Of a stretch of 64,000 nt of DNA, positions 1 to 8,643 are shown piece after piece. Source of the stretch: Micromonospora humi (lineage in GTDB: Bacteria; Actinomycetota; Actinomycetes; Mycobacteriales; Micromonosporaceae). Where the stretch lies: NCBI RefSeq assembly GCF_900090105.1, contig NZ_FMDM01000024.1, positions 1-64,000 of the forward strand. The letters run 5' to 3'. The notes under the pieces were generated by a model. That model worked only from the letters and a program-made list of their open reading frames with translations, did no database searches and had not been told where the DNA came from. The translations under genes were made by a program, and so were the position numbers. Each line of letters begins with the position of its first letter. Position 1 is the stretch's first letter.

Positions 1-191
1 CCCACGATCCCCAACGTGCGACCCCGCTCGACCGCGAACGACACCCCGTCCACCGCCCGGACCACACCGTCCTCGGTGTCGAACCGCACCCGCAGGTCGC
101 TGACCTGGAGATAGGGCGCTTCACCGGAGCGCTGCTCCGGCACCTCCGGGCGGTCCGGCTCCCCGGACGGCACCGCCTCCGACCTGCCCAT
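1..191 (-). CDS. ABC transporter ATP-binding protein, oligo/dipeptide type (N-terminal fragment)
   Basis: Only the first 63 residues are present; the gene runs off the left edge. After a polar 27-residue leader the protein begins the fold typical of DppD/OppD ATPases (LQVSDLRVRF, then VVRAVDGVSF), and it is cut just at the start of the Walker A loop (LGIVG). The DppD-like ATPase at 49820-50848 has the same layout (LLEVRDLHVEF ... VINGVSY). The ATG is preceded by a purine-rich GGGGGAGGCGG stretch. By family it would energise import of peptides or similar solutes. The substrate and partner permeases lie outside the window. Confidence 0.8.
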   Translation of the reverse strand, partial: MGRSEAVPSGEPDRPEVPEQRSGEAPYLQVSDLRVRFDTEDGVVRAVDGVSFAVERGRTLGIV

Positions 192-430
192 GACCGCCTC
201 CCCCTCGGTAGTGAAGAGAACCTACAGCAAATCCCTGGAGGCGAAAATAAGCTACAAAGCGCGGGCTGTCAGCGGTCAGAGCGTAACGACTAGGTTTCCG
301 ACCTGAACAGCCCTCACCTGGGACATTCACCGCCGCAACTGCGCATCGTCGTCTCGCCGTCGCACCCGAGGTGCGACCATGGTCGTGGCGACCACAGGAG
401 GATTCCCGCCGACACGAGGTGGAGGTGACC
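192..430. promoter_or_regulatory. Divergent intergenic region between ABC ATPase and Uma2 gene
   Basis: This 239-nt spacer separates two divergently transcribed genes and must hold both promoters. Bases about 210-270 are unusually AT-rich for this window, as expected for a promoter of the leftward ATPase gene. A perfect 10-bp palindrome GACCATGGTC lies at 375-384, about 45 nt before the Uma2 start, and could be an operator. No gene is supported here. Confidence 0.35.
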
Positions 431-979
431 ATGACCGCGGCGGTGTTCGGCCACAACGGCCCGTGGACTGAAGAGGAGTACCTCGCCCTCGGCGAGACGC
501 AGCAACGCGTCGAACTCTTCGACGGGAGCCTCCACGTGACACCGGCACCGACGCCACGGCACCAGCGGATCCAGCGGAACCTCGGCAACCTGCTCGAGAC
601 AGCGGCACGGCGCGTGGGCCTGGAACTGTTGGAGACGGTGAACGTCCGGCTCAGGCCGGGCCGGATCCCCATCCCCGACCTGGTCGTCACCGCGCCGATC
701 GACTTCGACGAGCCGATGGTCGAGGCGCGGGACGTGCGACTCGTCTGCGAGGTCATCTCACCGAGCAACGCGGCGACCGACAAGGTGCTCAAGATGCACT
801 ACTACGCCGCGTCCGGCATCGAGTGGTATCTGGTTGTCGAGCAGGAGGACGGCACCCTGCACCTCTACCGGCGGCAGGGGCGGCACTACCGGGAGGTGTC
901 GGTGACCAAGCCCGGCGACGTCCTGGAGCTGACCGAGCCCGTCCGGGCCACGATCCGGCCCGAGGACCTCGTCCCCTGA
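431..979 (+). CDS. Uma2 family (DUF820) PD-(D/E)xK nuclease-fold protein
   Basis: This 182-residue protein matches the Uma2/DUF820 family, whose biological role is poorly defined. Signatures are VELFDG near residue 28, the first catalytic Asp in PD (D83), the Glu of CEVISPS (E107), and the Lys of DKVLK (K121), followed by the family's YYAASGIEWYLVV. These give the D...E...K set of a PD-(D/E)xK nuclease fold. The ATG at 431 was chosen because GGAGGTG lies immediately upstream; an in-frame ATG at 371 has no such site. It stands alone, 33 nt before tldD, which has its own apparent promoter. Nuclease activity is inferred from the fold. Confidence 0.82.
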   Translation: MTAAVFGHNGPWTEEEYLALGETQQRVELFDGSLHVTPAPTPRHQRIQRNLGNLLETAARRVGLELLETVNVRLRPGRIPIPDLVVTAPIDFDEPMVEARDVRLVCEVISPSNAATDKVLKMHYYAASGIEWYLVVEQEDGTLHLYRRQGRHYREVSVTKPGDVLELTEPVRATIRPEDLVP

Positions 980-999
980 CGGATGTCGGTGCGCTCGCC

Positions 1000-1012
1000 T
1001 AGGGTCGGGCGC
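1000..1012 (+). promoter_or_regulatory. Leaderless-type -10 element for tldD
   Basis: TAGGGT (1000-1005) is followed by exactly 7 nt and then the ATG at 1013, with no Shine-Dalgarno sequence. In actinobacteria a TANNNT hexamer 6-7 nt before a start codon usually marks a leaderless transcript. It also supports the start at 1013 over the in-frame ATG at 983. Confidence 0.55.
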
Positions 1013-2446
1013 ATGGGATTCGACGCGGCGACCGCCGCCGTCCAGGCCGCCCTCGACGCGGGAGCCCGCTACGCGGACGCCCGGGTGATGCACCGTCGCT
1101 ACGAGTCGATGTCGGCGCGCAACGGCGACGTCGAGGAACTGGCCCAGCACGAGAGCATCGGGCTGGGGGTGCGCGCCCTGGTCGGCTCCGGTTGGGGCTT
1201 CCACGCCGTACCCGAGCTGTCCGACGCCGCGGCCCGCGACGCCGGCCGGCGCGCGGCGGCGATCGCCACCGCGAGCGCGCGGGTCCCGGGCCCGCCGATC
1301 GACCTCGTGCCGGTCGACGCGGCGGTGGCGAGCTGGGCCTCCGACTGCGCGGTCGATCCGCTCGGGGTCCCGCTGTCCGACAAGGGCGACCTGCTGGTCG
1401 GCGCCACCGCGACGATGCGCGAGCACGGCGCCGACCTGGCCGAGGGGCTCTACCAGATCTGGGACACCACGAAGTGGTTCGTCTCCAGCGAGGGCCACCG
1501 GATCGACCAGCACATCCGGGAGTGCGGTGGCGGCATCTCGGCCACCTCGATCGGCGACGGCGAGACGCAGCGCCGGTCCTACCCGAGCTACCGCGGGCAG
1601 TACGGCACCACCGGCTGGGAGCTGGTCACCTCGCTCGACCTGGCCGCGCACGCCGCCCGGATCGCCGAGGAGTCCCGCGAGCTGCTCACCGCCCCGGAGT
1701 GCCCGGCCGGCGAGACCGACCTGATCCTCGGTGGCGAGCAGCTCGCGCTGCAGATCCACGAGTCGGTCGGGCACGCCATCGAGCTGGACCGCATCCTCGG
1801 CTGGGAGGCGGCGTTCGCCGGCACCTCCTGGCTCGACCTGGCCCGCCTCGGCTCGCTCCGCTACGGCTCCGAACTGATGAACGTGACCATCGACCCGACC
1901 ATCCCCGGCGCGCTGGGCAGCTTCGGCTTCGACGACGAGGGTTCCCCCGCGGTCGCCCGGGACGCGGTCCGCGAGGGGCGGTGGGTCGGTGTGCTCGCCG
2001 GCCGGGACTCGGCCGCCGTCGCCGGTCTGGGCTACGGCGGCAGCGTACGCGCCGACGGCTGGGCCCGGCTGCCGATGGTGCGGATGACGAACGTGGGCCT
2101 GGAACCGGGTCCGCACACGCTCGACGAGATCATCGCGGCCACCGACGACGGGGTGCTGATGGACGTCAACCGCTCCTGGTCGATCGACGACAAGCGGCTC
2201 AACTTCCAGTTCGGCTGCGAGGTCGGCTGGGAGGTGCGCAACGGCCGCCGGGGGCGGATGCTGCGCAACCCGACCTACACCGGCATCGGGCCGGTCTTCT
2301 GGCGCTCGATGGACATGCTCTCCTCGGAGACGGTCGCCTGGGGCACGCCCAACTGCGGCAAGGGGCAGCCCGGCCAGATCGGGCACACCGGCCACCCGGC
2401 CGCGCCGGCCCGGTTCCGCGGCGTCCGGGTGGGGGTGCGCGCATGA
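1013..2446 (+). CDS. tldD: Metalloprotease TldD
   Basis: A 477-residue TldD homologue, close to the usual length. It has the zinc-binding HExxxH motif (H249, E250, H254 in QIHESVGHAIE), which is a TldD rather than TldE hallmark. TldD and TldE form a cytoplasmic heterodimeric protease that degrades unfolded peptides and in several bacteria matures peptide antibiotics such as microcins. The stop overlaps the start of tldE by 4 nt (ATGA), indicating coupled translation and a two-gene operon. No RiPP precursor was recognised next to it, so a housekeeping role is more likely than antibiotic maturation. Confidence 0.93.
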   Translation: MGFDAATAAVQAALDAGARYADARVMHRRYESMSARNGDVEELAQHESIGLGVRALVGSGWGFHAVPELSDAAARDAGRRAAAIATASARVPGPPIDLVPVDAAVASWASDCAVDPLGVPLSDKGDLLVGATATMREHGADLAEGLYQIWDTTKWFVSSEGHRIDQHIRECGGGISATSIGDGETQRRSYPSYRGQYGTTGWELVTSLDLAAHAARIAEESRELLTAPECPAGETDLILGGEQLALQIHESVGHAIELDRILGWEAAFAGTSWLDLARLGSLRYGSELMNVTIDPTIPGALGSFGFDDEGSPAVARDAVREGRWVGVLAGRDSAAVAGLGYGGSVRADGWARLPMVRMTNVGLEPGPHTLDEIIAATDDGVLMDVNRSWSIDDKRLNFQFGCEVGWEVRNGRRGRMLRNPTYTGIGPVFWRSMDMLSSETVAWGTPNCGKGQPGQIGHTGHPAAPARFRGVRVGVRA

Positions 2447-3852
2447 GCGAAGGCACCGAGCGGGATCTCGCGGCCCGGGTGGTGGAGCTGGTCCGGCGGG
2501 TGGCCGGCCCGGCCGCCCAGGCGGAGGTCCTGGTGACCCGCTCCGACCTGGCCCTGACCCGGTTCGCCAACTCGTTCATCCACCAGAACGTGGCCGAGAC
2601 CGGCACCACCGTGCAGCTGCGACTGCACGTCGACGGCCGGACCGCCGCAGGCGGCAGCAGCCGGGTCGACCCGGACGGGCTGGCCGCACTGGTCGAGCGG
2701 ACCCGGGCGGCAGCCCGGCTGGCCCCACCCGACCCGGCCTGGCCGGGGCTGACCGCGCCGGCACCCACGCCCGCCGGCCGGCCCGTCGACGAGGCGACCG
2801 CGTTCGCGTCGCCCGACGAGCGGGCCGCCCGGGTACGCGCGTTCGTGGACGCGGTCGAGGGGCTGGAGGCGGCCGGCTACTGCCGCACCTCCTACCGGTC
2901 CGGGGCGTTCGCCAACTCGGCCGGGCACTCGGCGGTGGGCCGGGCGGCCGAGGCGGCCATGGACGGCATCGCCCGCGCCGGCGGCGCGGACGGAGTGGCC
3001 CGGCACAGCGCCGACCGCCTGGCCGACCTGGAAGGCGCCGTGCTCGGCGCCCGCGCGGCGGCCAAGGCGCGGGCCGCGACCGACCCGATCGAGCTGCCGC
3101 CCGGGCGCTACGAGGTGGTGCTGGAGCCGGCCGCCGTGGCCGACCTGCTGCAGAACCTCGCCTGGTACGGCTTCAACGGCAAGCGATACGCCGAACGCCA
3201 GTCCTTCGCCGAGCCGGGCGTGGCGCAGTTCGACCCGGCGGTGACGCTGGTGGACGATCCGCTGCACGCCTCGACGCTGCCGTTCGACCTGGAGGGCACG
3301 GCCCGGCGGGCGCTGCCCCTGGTGGAGGCCGGCACCACCCGGGCGGTGGCGCACGACCGGCGCAGCGGCGCCGAGGTGGGCGCCGGGTCCACCGGGCACG
3401 GCATGGCCGGCGGGTCGACGTTCGGCCCGATCCCGCGCAACGTACGCCTGCTGCCGGCGGACCGGGCGGCGGACGTGTCCGTCGGCGCCGCGGCGGTGGG
3501 CGCCGGGGTGACGGGCGCGGTGGGCGACCCGGACACCGCGGCACTGGTCGCCGGCGTGCGGCGGGGGTTGCTGGTCAGCGACTTCTGGTACACGCGAGTG
3601 CTGGATCCGAAGCAGTTGGTGGTCACCGGGCTGACCCGCAACGGCGTCTGGCTGGTCGAGGACGGCGTGCCCACCCGGGCGGTGCGCGACTTCCGGTTCA
3701 CCGAGTCCTACCCCCGGGCGCTGGGGCCGGGGCGGGTGCTCGGCCTGGGCCGGTCGCCGGTCCGCCAGCCGGACCGGTCCGACGGGTCCTGGTGTGAGGC
3801 GCCGACGGTGCGGCTGTCCTCGTGGAACTTCACCGGCGGCGCGTCCGGCTGA
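2443..3852 (+). CDS. tldE: Metalloprotease partner subunit TldE/PmbA
   Basis: A 469-residue TldE/PmbA-family subunit overlapping tldD by 4 nt. It lacks the HExxxH zinc motif found in TldD, as expected for the non-catalytic partner that shapes the chamber and recognises substrate. Family-like features include GRYEVVLEPAAVADLLQNL in the middle and the C-terminal pattern ending in GLTRNGVWLVEDG. No ribosome binding site is obvious, so expression probably relies on coupling to tldD. The gene is followed by a 214-nt gap and the sdh operon on the same strand. Confidence 0.9.
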   Translation: MSEGTERDLAARVVELVRRVAGPAAQAEVLVTRSDLALTRFANSFIHQNVAETGTTVQLRLHVDGRTAAGGSSRVDPDGLAALVERTRAAARLAPPDPAWPGLTAPAPTPAGRPVDEATAFASPDERAARVRAFVDAVEGLEAAGYCRTSYRSGAFANSAGHSAVGRAAEAAMDGIARAGGADGVARHSADRLADLEGAVLGARAAAKARAATDPIELPPGRYEVVLEPAAVADLLQNLAWYGFNGKRYAERQSFAEPGVAQFDPAVTLVDDPLHASTLPFDLEGTARRALPLVEAGTTRAVAHDRRSGAEVGAGSTGHGMAGGSTFGPIPRNVRLLPADRAADVSVGAAAVGAGVTGAVGDPDTAALVAGVRRGLLVSDFWYTRVLDPKQLVVTGLTRNGVWLVEDGVPTRAVRDFRFTESYPRALGPGRVLGLGRSPVRQPDRSDGSWCEAPTVRLSSWNFTGGASG

Positions 3853-4066
3853 CCGGTGGGCCCGCGCCGGCGACCGGTCGGCGCGCAGCTCGCCGCGTCA
3901 CGCATATTGATCATGATCCGGGTCTTTCCAACCAGCGGGACACACGGGACACTGCGTTGCGCGGCCGGGCCGTGAAGATCGGCGTAACGTGTGTCACTTG
4001 ACCGCGCCGGTTCGCGGCGTGGTCATGCGTGCGCAATGACGGGGTAGTGACGTCAGGGAGACTCAA
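3853..4066 (+). promoter_or_regulatory. tldE-sdhC intergenic region with putative sdh promoter
   Basis: This 214-nt spacer must carry the sdh promoter. Visible elements are a -35-like TTGACC (3998-4003), a TAACGT hexamer near 3985, a palindrome TGACGTCA (4048-4055) just before the ribosome binding site, and GGGAG at 4056-4060 for sdhC. The TGACGTCA palindrome could bind a regulator. No clear match to a Rex or CRP/GlxR box was seen. A short GC inverted repeat around 3865-3885 may help terminate tldDE transcription. Confidence 0.35.
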
Positions 4067-4873
4067 ATGACATCAACGGCAACGAGGCCGCGGGGTGTGC
4101 GGGCGCGTGCCGCCATCGCGGCGAAGACGTTGCGGACCGACCGCTGGTGGCTCGCGCCACTGATCACCGTGGTCGGGCTCAGCGCCTGGGTCATCTACGC
4201 GACCGTCCGGGTGTTCATGCACGACTTCTACTGGGTCGCCGACTACCACTACCTGACGCCGTTCTACTCCCCCTGCGTGACCGAGCGGTGCGTCGAGGGC
4301 GCCTCGCACTTCGGCAGCTTCCTGCCCGGCTGGTGGATCATCCCGGACGCGGCGTTGACCCTGCCGTTCCTGCTGCTGTTCCGGCTGACCTGCTACTACT
4401 ACCGCAAGGCCTACTACCGGTCGTTCTGGCTGTCGCCGCCGGCCTGCGCGGTGCCGGACGGCCACGACAGCTACAGCGGTGAGACCCGCTTCCCGCTGCT
4501 CGGGCAGAACCTGCACCGTTACTTCTTCTACGCCGCCGCGATCATCTCCCTGATCAACACCTGGGACGCGATCTACGCCTTCCACTCCCCGGAGGGCTTC
4601 GGCTTCGGCCTGGGCAACGTCATCCTGCTGGTCAACGTGGTGATGCTCTGGGCGTACACGATCTCCTGCCACTCCTGCCGGCACATCATCGGCGGCCGGC
4701 TCAAGCACTTCTCCAAGCACCCGGTGCGATACAAGGCGTGGACCGCGGTGTCCTGGCTGAACGTCCGGCACATGCAGCTCGCCTGGATCACCCTGGGCAC
4801 CCTGGCGTTCACCGACTTCTACGTGATGGCGATCGCCGCCAACTGGTTCAACGACCTGCGGTTCATCAACTGA
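4067..4873 (+). CDS. sdhC: Succinate dehydrogenase (Sdh1-type) membrane anchor subunit
   Basis: A 268-residue polytopic protein with about five membrane segments that anchors the SdhAB dimer and passes electrons to menaquinone. It is not the small two-subunit cytochrome b type: it resembles the single large anchor of mycobacterial Sdh1. It carries Cys/His clusters at C70/C75 (CVTERC) and 201-206 (CHSCRH). As I recall, mycobacterial Sdh1 has a heme-free anchor with a membrane-embedded Rieske-type Fe-S cluster, and these residues are plausible ligands. The start has GGGAG upstream. sdhA follows after 11 nt. Confidence 0.87.
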   Translation: MTSTATRPRGVRARAAIAAKTLRTDRWWLAPLITVVGLSAWVIYATVRVFMHDFYWVADYHYLTPFYSPCVTERCVEGASHFGSFLPGWWIIPDAALTLPFLLLFRLTCYYYRKAYYRSFWLSPPACAVPDGHDSYSGETRFPLLGQNLHRYFFYAAAIISLINTWDAIYAFHSPEGFGFGLGNVILLVNVVMLWAYTISCHSCRHIIGGRLKHFSKHPVRYKAWTAVSWLNVRHMQLAWITLGTLAFTDFYVMAIAANWFNDLRFIN

Positions 4874-4884
4874 AGGCCCCTGAC

Positions 4885-6795
4885 ATGACTGAAACGCGAA
4901 TCGAACGACACCACTACGACGTCGTCGTGATCGGGGCCGGCGGCGCCGGCCTGCGCGCGGCGATCGAGGCCCGGCTGGCCGGCAAGAAGACCGCGATCAT
5001 CTCGAAGTCGCTGTTCGGCAAGGCGCACACGGTGATGGCCGAGGGCGGCGCCGCGGCCGCGATGGGCAACGTGAACTCGCGCGACAACTGGCAGGTGCAC
5101 TTCCGGGACACCATGCGCGGCGGCAAGTTCCTCAACAACTTCCGGATGGCCGAGCTTCATGCGAAGGAGTCGCCGCAGCGGATCTGGGAGCTGGAGACGT
5201 ACGGCGCGCTCTTCGACCGGACCAAGGACGGCAAGATCTCGCAGCGCAACTTCGGCGGTCACGAGTACCCGCGCCTGGCGCACGTCGGCGACCGGACCGG
5301 CCTGGAGCTGATCCGCACGCTCCAGCAGAAGATCGTCTCGCTCCAGCAGGAGGACAAGCGCGAGTTCGGCAGCTACGACGCGCGGATCCGGGTCTTCTCC
5401 GAGACCACGATCACCGAACTGCTGCTGGACGGCGACCGGGTGGCGGGCGCGTTCGGCTACTACCGGGAGTCCGGCGAGTTCATCCTCTTCGAGGCGCCGG
5501 CCGTGGTGCTGGCCACCGGCGGTGTCGGTCGGTCCTACAAGGTCACCTCGAACTCCTGGGAGTACACCGGGGACGGTCACGCGCTGGCGCTGCGCGCCGG
5601 GGCCACGCTGATCAACATGGAGTTCCTCCAGTTCCACCCGACCGGCATGGTCTGGCCGCCCTCGGTGAAGGGCATCCTGGTCACCGAGTCGGTGCGCGGC
5701 GACGGCGGCGTGCTGAAGAACTCCGACGGCAAGCGGTTCATGTTCGACTACGTCCCCGACGTCTTCCGCAAGCAGTACGCGGAGACCGAGGAGGAGGCGG
5801 ACCGCTGGTACACCGACCCGGACAACAACCGGCGTCCGCCGGAGCTGCTGCCCCGCGACGAGGTCGCCCGGGCGATCAACAGCGAGGTCAAGGCCGGTCG
5901 GGGTACGCCGGCCGGCGGCGTCTACCTGGACATCGCGTCCCGCCGGTCGGCGGAGGAGATCCGTCGCCGGCTGCCCTCGATGTACCACCAGTTCAAGGAG
6001 CTGGCCGACGTCGACATCACCAAGGAGCCGATGGAGGTCGGCCCGACCTGTCACTACGTGATGGGTGGTGTCGAGGTGGACCCGGACACCGGCGCGGCGG
6101 CGGGCACCGTCCGCGGCCTGTTCGCCGCTGGCGAGGTCTCCGGCGGCATGCACGGCTCCAACCGGCTCGGCGGCAACTCCCTGTCCGACCTGCTGGTCTT
6201 CGGCAAGCGGGCGGGCGGGCACGCCGCGACGTACGCCGATCAGCTGGGCGCGCGCCCGGCGGTGTCGGTGGCGGCGGTGGAGGCGGCGGTGGAGACGGCG
6301 CTGGCGCCGTTGCAGCGCGACACCGGCGAGAGCCCCTACCAGCTCCAGCAGGACCTCCAGGTGGTGATGGGCGATCTGGTCGGCATCATCAGGCGCGAGG
6401 GCGAGCTGGCCGACGCGCTGGGCAGGCTGGCCGAGCTGCGGGAGCGGGTGGCGAAGGTGAGCGCGGTCGGCGGTCGCCGCTACAACCCGGGCTGGCACCT
6501 GGCGCTCGACCTGCGCAACATGCTGGTGGTCTCGGAGTGCACCGCGAAGGCGGCGCTGGAGCGGCAGGAGTCGCGCGGCGGGCACACCCGGGAGGACTAC
6601 CCGGCGATGGACCCGGCGTGGCGTCGGGTCAACCTGGTCTGCGCGCTCGACGGCGACGCGGTCCGGCTCACCCACAAGCCGCTGCCGACGATGCGGCCCG
6701 AGTTGATCGGGCTCTTCGACCGGGCGGAGCTGTCCAAATATCTCACCGACGAGGAACTCGCCGAGTTCGACGCTCTCACCGAAGAGGAGCGCTGA
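4885..6795 (+). CDS. sdhA: Succinate dehydrogenase flavoprotein subunit
   Basis: A 636-residue flavoprotein that oxidises succinate to fumarate in the TCA cycle. The Rossmann dinucleotide-binding motif GAGGAG is at 17-22. The HTVMAEGG motif around H48 is where FAD is covalently attached in this family. Substrate-site motifs FHPTGM and HGSNRLGGNSL are present further on. It sits between the anchor and iron-sulfur subunits in a tight sdhCAB operon, with only 3 nt between its stop and sdhB. Length and motifs are complete, with nothing unusual. Confidence 0.95.
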   Translation: MTETRIERHHYDVVVIGAGGAGLRAAIEARLAGKKTAIISKSLFGKAHTVMAEGGAAAAMGNVNSRDNWQVHFRDTMRGGKFLNNFRMAELHAKESPQRIWELETYGALFDRTKDGKISQRNFGGHEYPRLAHVGDRTGLELIRTLQQKIVSLQQEDKREFGSYDARIRVFSETTITELLLDGDRVAGAFGYYRESGEFILFEAPAVVLATGGVGRSYKVTSNSWEYTGDGHALALRAGATLINMEFLQFHPTGMVWPPSVKGILVTESVRGDGGVLKNSDGKRFMFDYVPDVFRKQYAETEEEADRWYTDPDNNRRPPELLPRDEVARAINSEVKAGRGTPAGGVYLDIASRRSAEEIRRRLPSMYHQFKELADVDITKEPMEVGPTCHYVMGGVEVDPDTGAAAGTVRGLFAAGEVSGGMHGSNRLGGNSLSDLLVFGKRAGGHAATYADQLGARPAVSVAAVEAAVETALAPLQRDTGESPYQLQQDLQVVMGDLVGIIRREGELADALGRLAELRERVAKVSAVGGRRYNPGWHLALDLRNMLVVSECTAKAALERQESRGGHTREDYPAMDPAWRRVNLVCALDGDAVRLTHKPLPTMRPELIGLFDRAELSKYLTDEELAEFDALTEEER

Positions 6796-6798
6796 GGA

Positions 6799-7902
6799 AT
6801 GGGAACCGATCCGCAGCAGGCGGCCGGCAAGCCGGCCGCGAAACGGCAGTTCCGCATCTGGCGGGGCGACGAGACCGGCGGCGACCTGCAGGACTACACG
6901 GTCGAGGTGAACGAGGGCGAGGTCGTCCTCGACGTCATCCACCGCCTCCAGGCCACCGAGGCGCCGGACCTGGCGTGCCGGTGGAACTGCAAGGCGGGCA
7001 AGTGCGGCTCCTGCTCGATGGAGATCAACGGCAAGCCGCGGCTGGGCTGCATGACGCGGATGTCGACGTTCGAGGAGGCGGAGACCGTCACGGTCACCCC
7101 GCTGCGCACCTTCCCGGTGATCCGGGACCTGGTCACCGACGTCTCGTTCAACTACGAGAAGGCCCGGGAGACGCCGGCGTTCGCGCCGCCGGCCGACGTG
7201 GCGCCCGGCGACTACCGGATGCAGCAGATCGACGTCGAGCGGTCGCAGGAGTTCCGCAAGTGCATCGAGTGCTTCCTGTGCCAGAACGTCTGCCACGTGA
7301 TCCGTGACCACGACGAGAACAAGCCGGCGTTCTCCGGTCCCCGGTTCTTCATCCGGGCCTCGGAGCTGGACATGCACCCGCTCGACACGCGCACCGACCG
7401 CAAGGAGTACGCGCAGTCGGAGATGGGGCTCGGCTTCTGCAACATCACCAAGTGCTGCACCGAGGTCTGCCCCGAGCACATCAAGATCACCGACAACGGG
7501 ATCATCCCCATGAAGGAACGGGTCGTGGACCGCAGGTACGATCCCCTTGTGTGGCTCGGTAACAAGATCTTCCGGAGGGGTCAGGTGCCTCAGACCAGCG
7601 CGACCAGCGGGCATTCCAGCGGTGCGGTGACCAGCGGCGCGGCCCACGGCGGGGTGCACTCGCACGCCGGCGGCTCGCACGACAGCGGCGCCGAGCGCCA
7701 GGCCCAGCAGGGCGTCAACTGGCAGCGGGAGGTGCCGCACCCGACGGCGCCGGCGGTCGACTCCAGCGGCAAGCTGCCGCTGACCGAGCTGACCTTCGAC
7801 CGGGCCGCCGCGCCGTCGCCGTTCGGCGACGACGTGGAGTTCCCGCTGCCGGCCGAGCATCTCAACTTCGCCCACCCGCAGCAGGACGAACCGAAGCACT
7901 GA
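6799..7902 (+). CDS. sdhB: Succinate dehydrogenase iron-sulfur subunit with long C-terminal extension
   Basis: The 367-residue product carries electrons from SdhA to the anchor. The N-terminal ferredoxin domain has the 2Fe-2S cysteines C64, C69, C72 and C84 (plus C60). The C-terminal domain has the cluster cysteines C155, C158, C161, C165 and C214, C219/C220, C224. Usual SdhB proteins end near residue 250-260. Here about 107 extra residues follow, starting with a His/Gly/Ser-rich stretch (270-296) and ending in acidic, proline-rich sequence. The extension stays in frame without a break and keeps normal codon bias, so it is probably real. Its role is unknown. Confidence 0.93.
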   Translation: MGTDPQQAAGKPAAKRQFRIWRGDETGGDLQDYTVEVNEGEVVLDVIHRLQATEAPDLACRWNCKAGKCGSCSMEINGKPRLGCMTRMSTFEEAETVTVTPLRTFPVIRDLVTDVSFNYEKARETPAFAPPADVAPGDYRMQQIDVERSQEFRKCIECFLCQNVCHVIRDHDENKPAFSGPRFFIRASELDMHPLDTRTDRKEYAQSEMGLGFCNITKCCTEVCPEHIKITDNGIIPMKERVVDRRYDPLVWLGNKIFRRGQVPQTSATSGHSSGAVTSGAAHGGVHSHAGGSHDSGAERQAQQGVNWQREVPHPTAPAVDSSGKLPLTELTFDRAAAPSPFGDDVEFPLPAEHLNFAHPQQDEPKH

Positions 7903-8018
7903 GCAGCGGCGCGACGATGACGGGGGCCAGCGGCACACGCCGCCGGCCCCCGTCCCGTTTCCGACCGGCTGTCCGGTTCGGCGGCGACCCGGCCCGGCGC
8001 GAGGGCGGGCGGCGCGGC

Positions 8019-8459
8019 TCAGGAGCCGGCGAGCAACGGGCGCAGCGCGGGCACGATCGGCACGTCGGCCGGCAGCCAGTCGACGCTGTCCAGCTCGGCC
8101 GCGGAGAGCCAGCGCAGGTCGGCGTGCTCCAGGGCGGTCGGCTGGTCGCCGTGGAGCAGACGGGCCGCGTAGACCCGCAGGACGGACCGGCCGTGGGCCA
8201 TCCGCACGTCCCGGCCGACGCGGGCGCCGACCGCGACCCGGACGCCCAGTTCCTCGGCGCACTCGCGAGCCAGCGCGTCGGTCTCGGTCTCGCCCGGCTC
8301 GACCTTGCCGCCGGGGAACTCCCAACGGCCCGCCACCTCGGCAGGCGCCGCGCGTTCACAGGCGAGGACCCGACCGGCCACGATGATCGCCGCTCCGACG
8401 ACCACCCTCGGCTCACGCCGGTCGGCCTGCCCACTCCCGCTAAACCGTTCGGTCCGCAC
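8019..8459 (-). CDS. Nudix hydrolase, MutT/8-oxo-dGTPase-like
   Basis: A 146-residue single-domain Nudix protein. The Nudix box is complete: G51, E57, R65-E66, E69-E70, G72. It follows WEFPGGK, which is characteristic of MutT-type enzymes that hydrolyse oxidised or non-canonical (deoxy)nucleoside triphosphates; the true substrate cannot be read from sequence. The start is taken as GTG at 8459, and a later in-frame GTG near residue 19 would still give an intact domain. It converges on sdhB across 116 nt and is a monocistronic minus-strand gene. Confidence 0.85.
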   Translation of the reverse strand: MRTERFSGSGQADRREPRVVVGAAIIVAGRVLACERAAPAEVAGRWEFPGGKVEPGETETDALARECAEELGVRVAVGARVGRDVRMAHGRSVLRVYAARLLHGDQPTALEHADLRWLSAAELDSVDWLPADVPIVPALRPLLAGS

Positions 8460-8525
8460 GGGCCACCAGCGTGCCAGATCAATCGGCGGTTTGGGTAGCT
8501 GAGTCGGCCATCAGGCCAGCAGAAC

Positions 8526-8556
8526 ACGGAAGTGTGGGCGTGGACACACCTTCCGT
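8526..8556. repeat. Inverted repeat upstream of the pterin-dehydratase-like gene
   Basis: ACGGAAGTGTG at 8526-8536 faces CACACCTTCCGT at 8545-8556, with an 8-nt spacer and a single-base bulge. It lies in the 184-nt gap between the divergent Nudix gene and the next plus-strand gene. It could be an operator or an RNA hairpin in a leader. Confidence 0.45.
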
Positions 8557-8643
8557 GCGACGACAGACTAGAGGGCGTCGACTGGGACACGGGATGGCGA
8601 CGATTTGGCCACAAGCCGGCAACGACGCCTGGGAGGTGCGGTG

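Noticed and set aside
1013..3852. RiPP biosynthetic cluster around TldDE
   Set aside because: No precursor peptide, modification enzyme or dedicated exporter was recognised beside it.
4819..8325. 1168-codon open frame on the minus strand across sdhA-sdhB
   Set aside because: It mirrors the sdh genes; long antisense frames are expected in high-GC DNA and the sequence lacks any domain.
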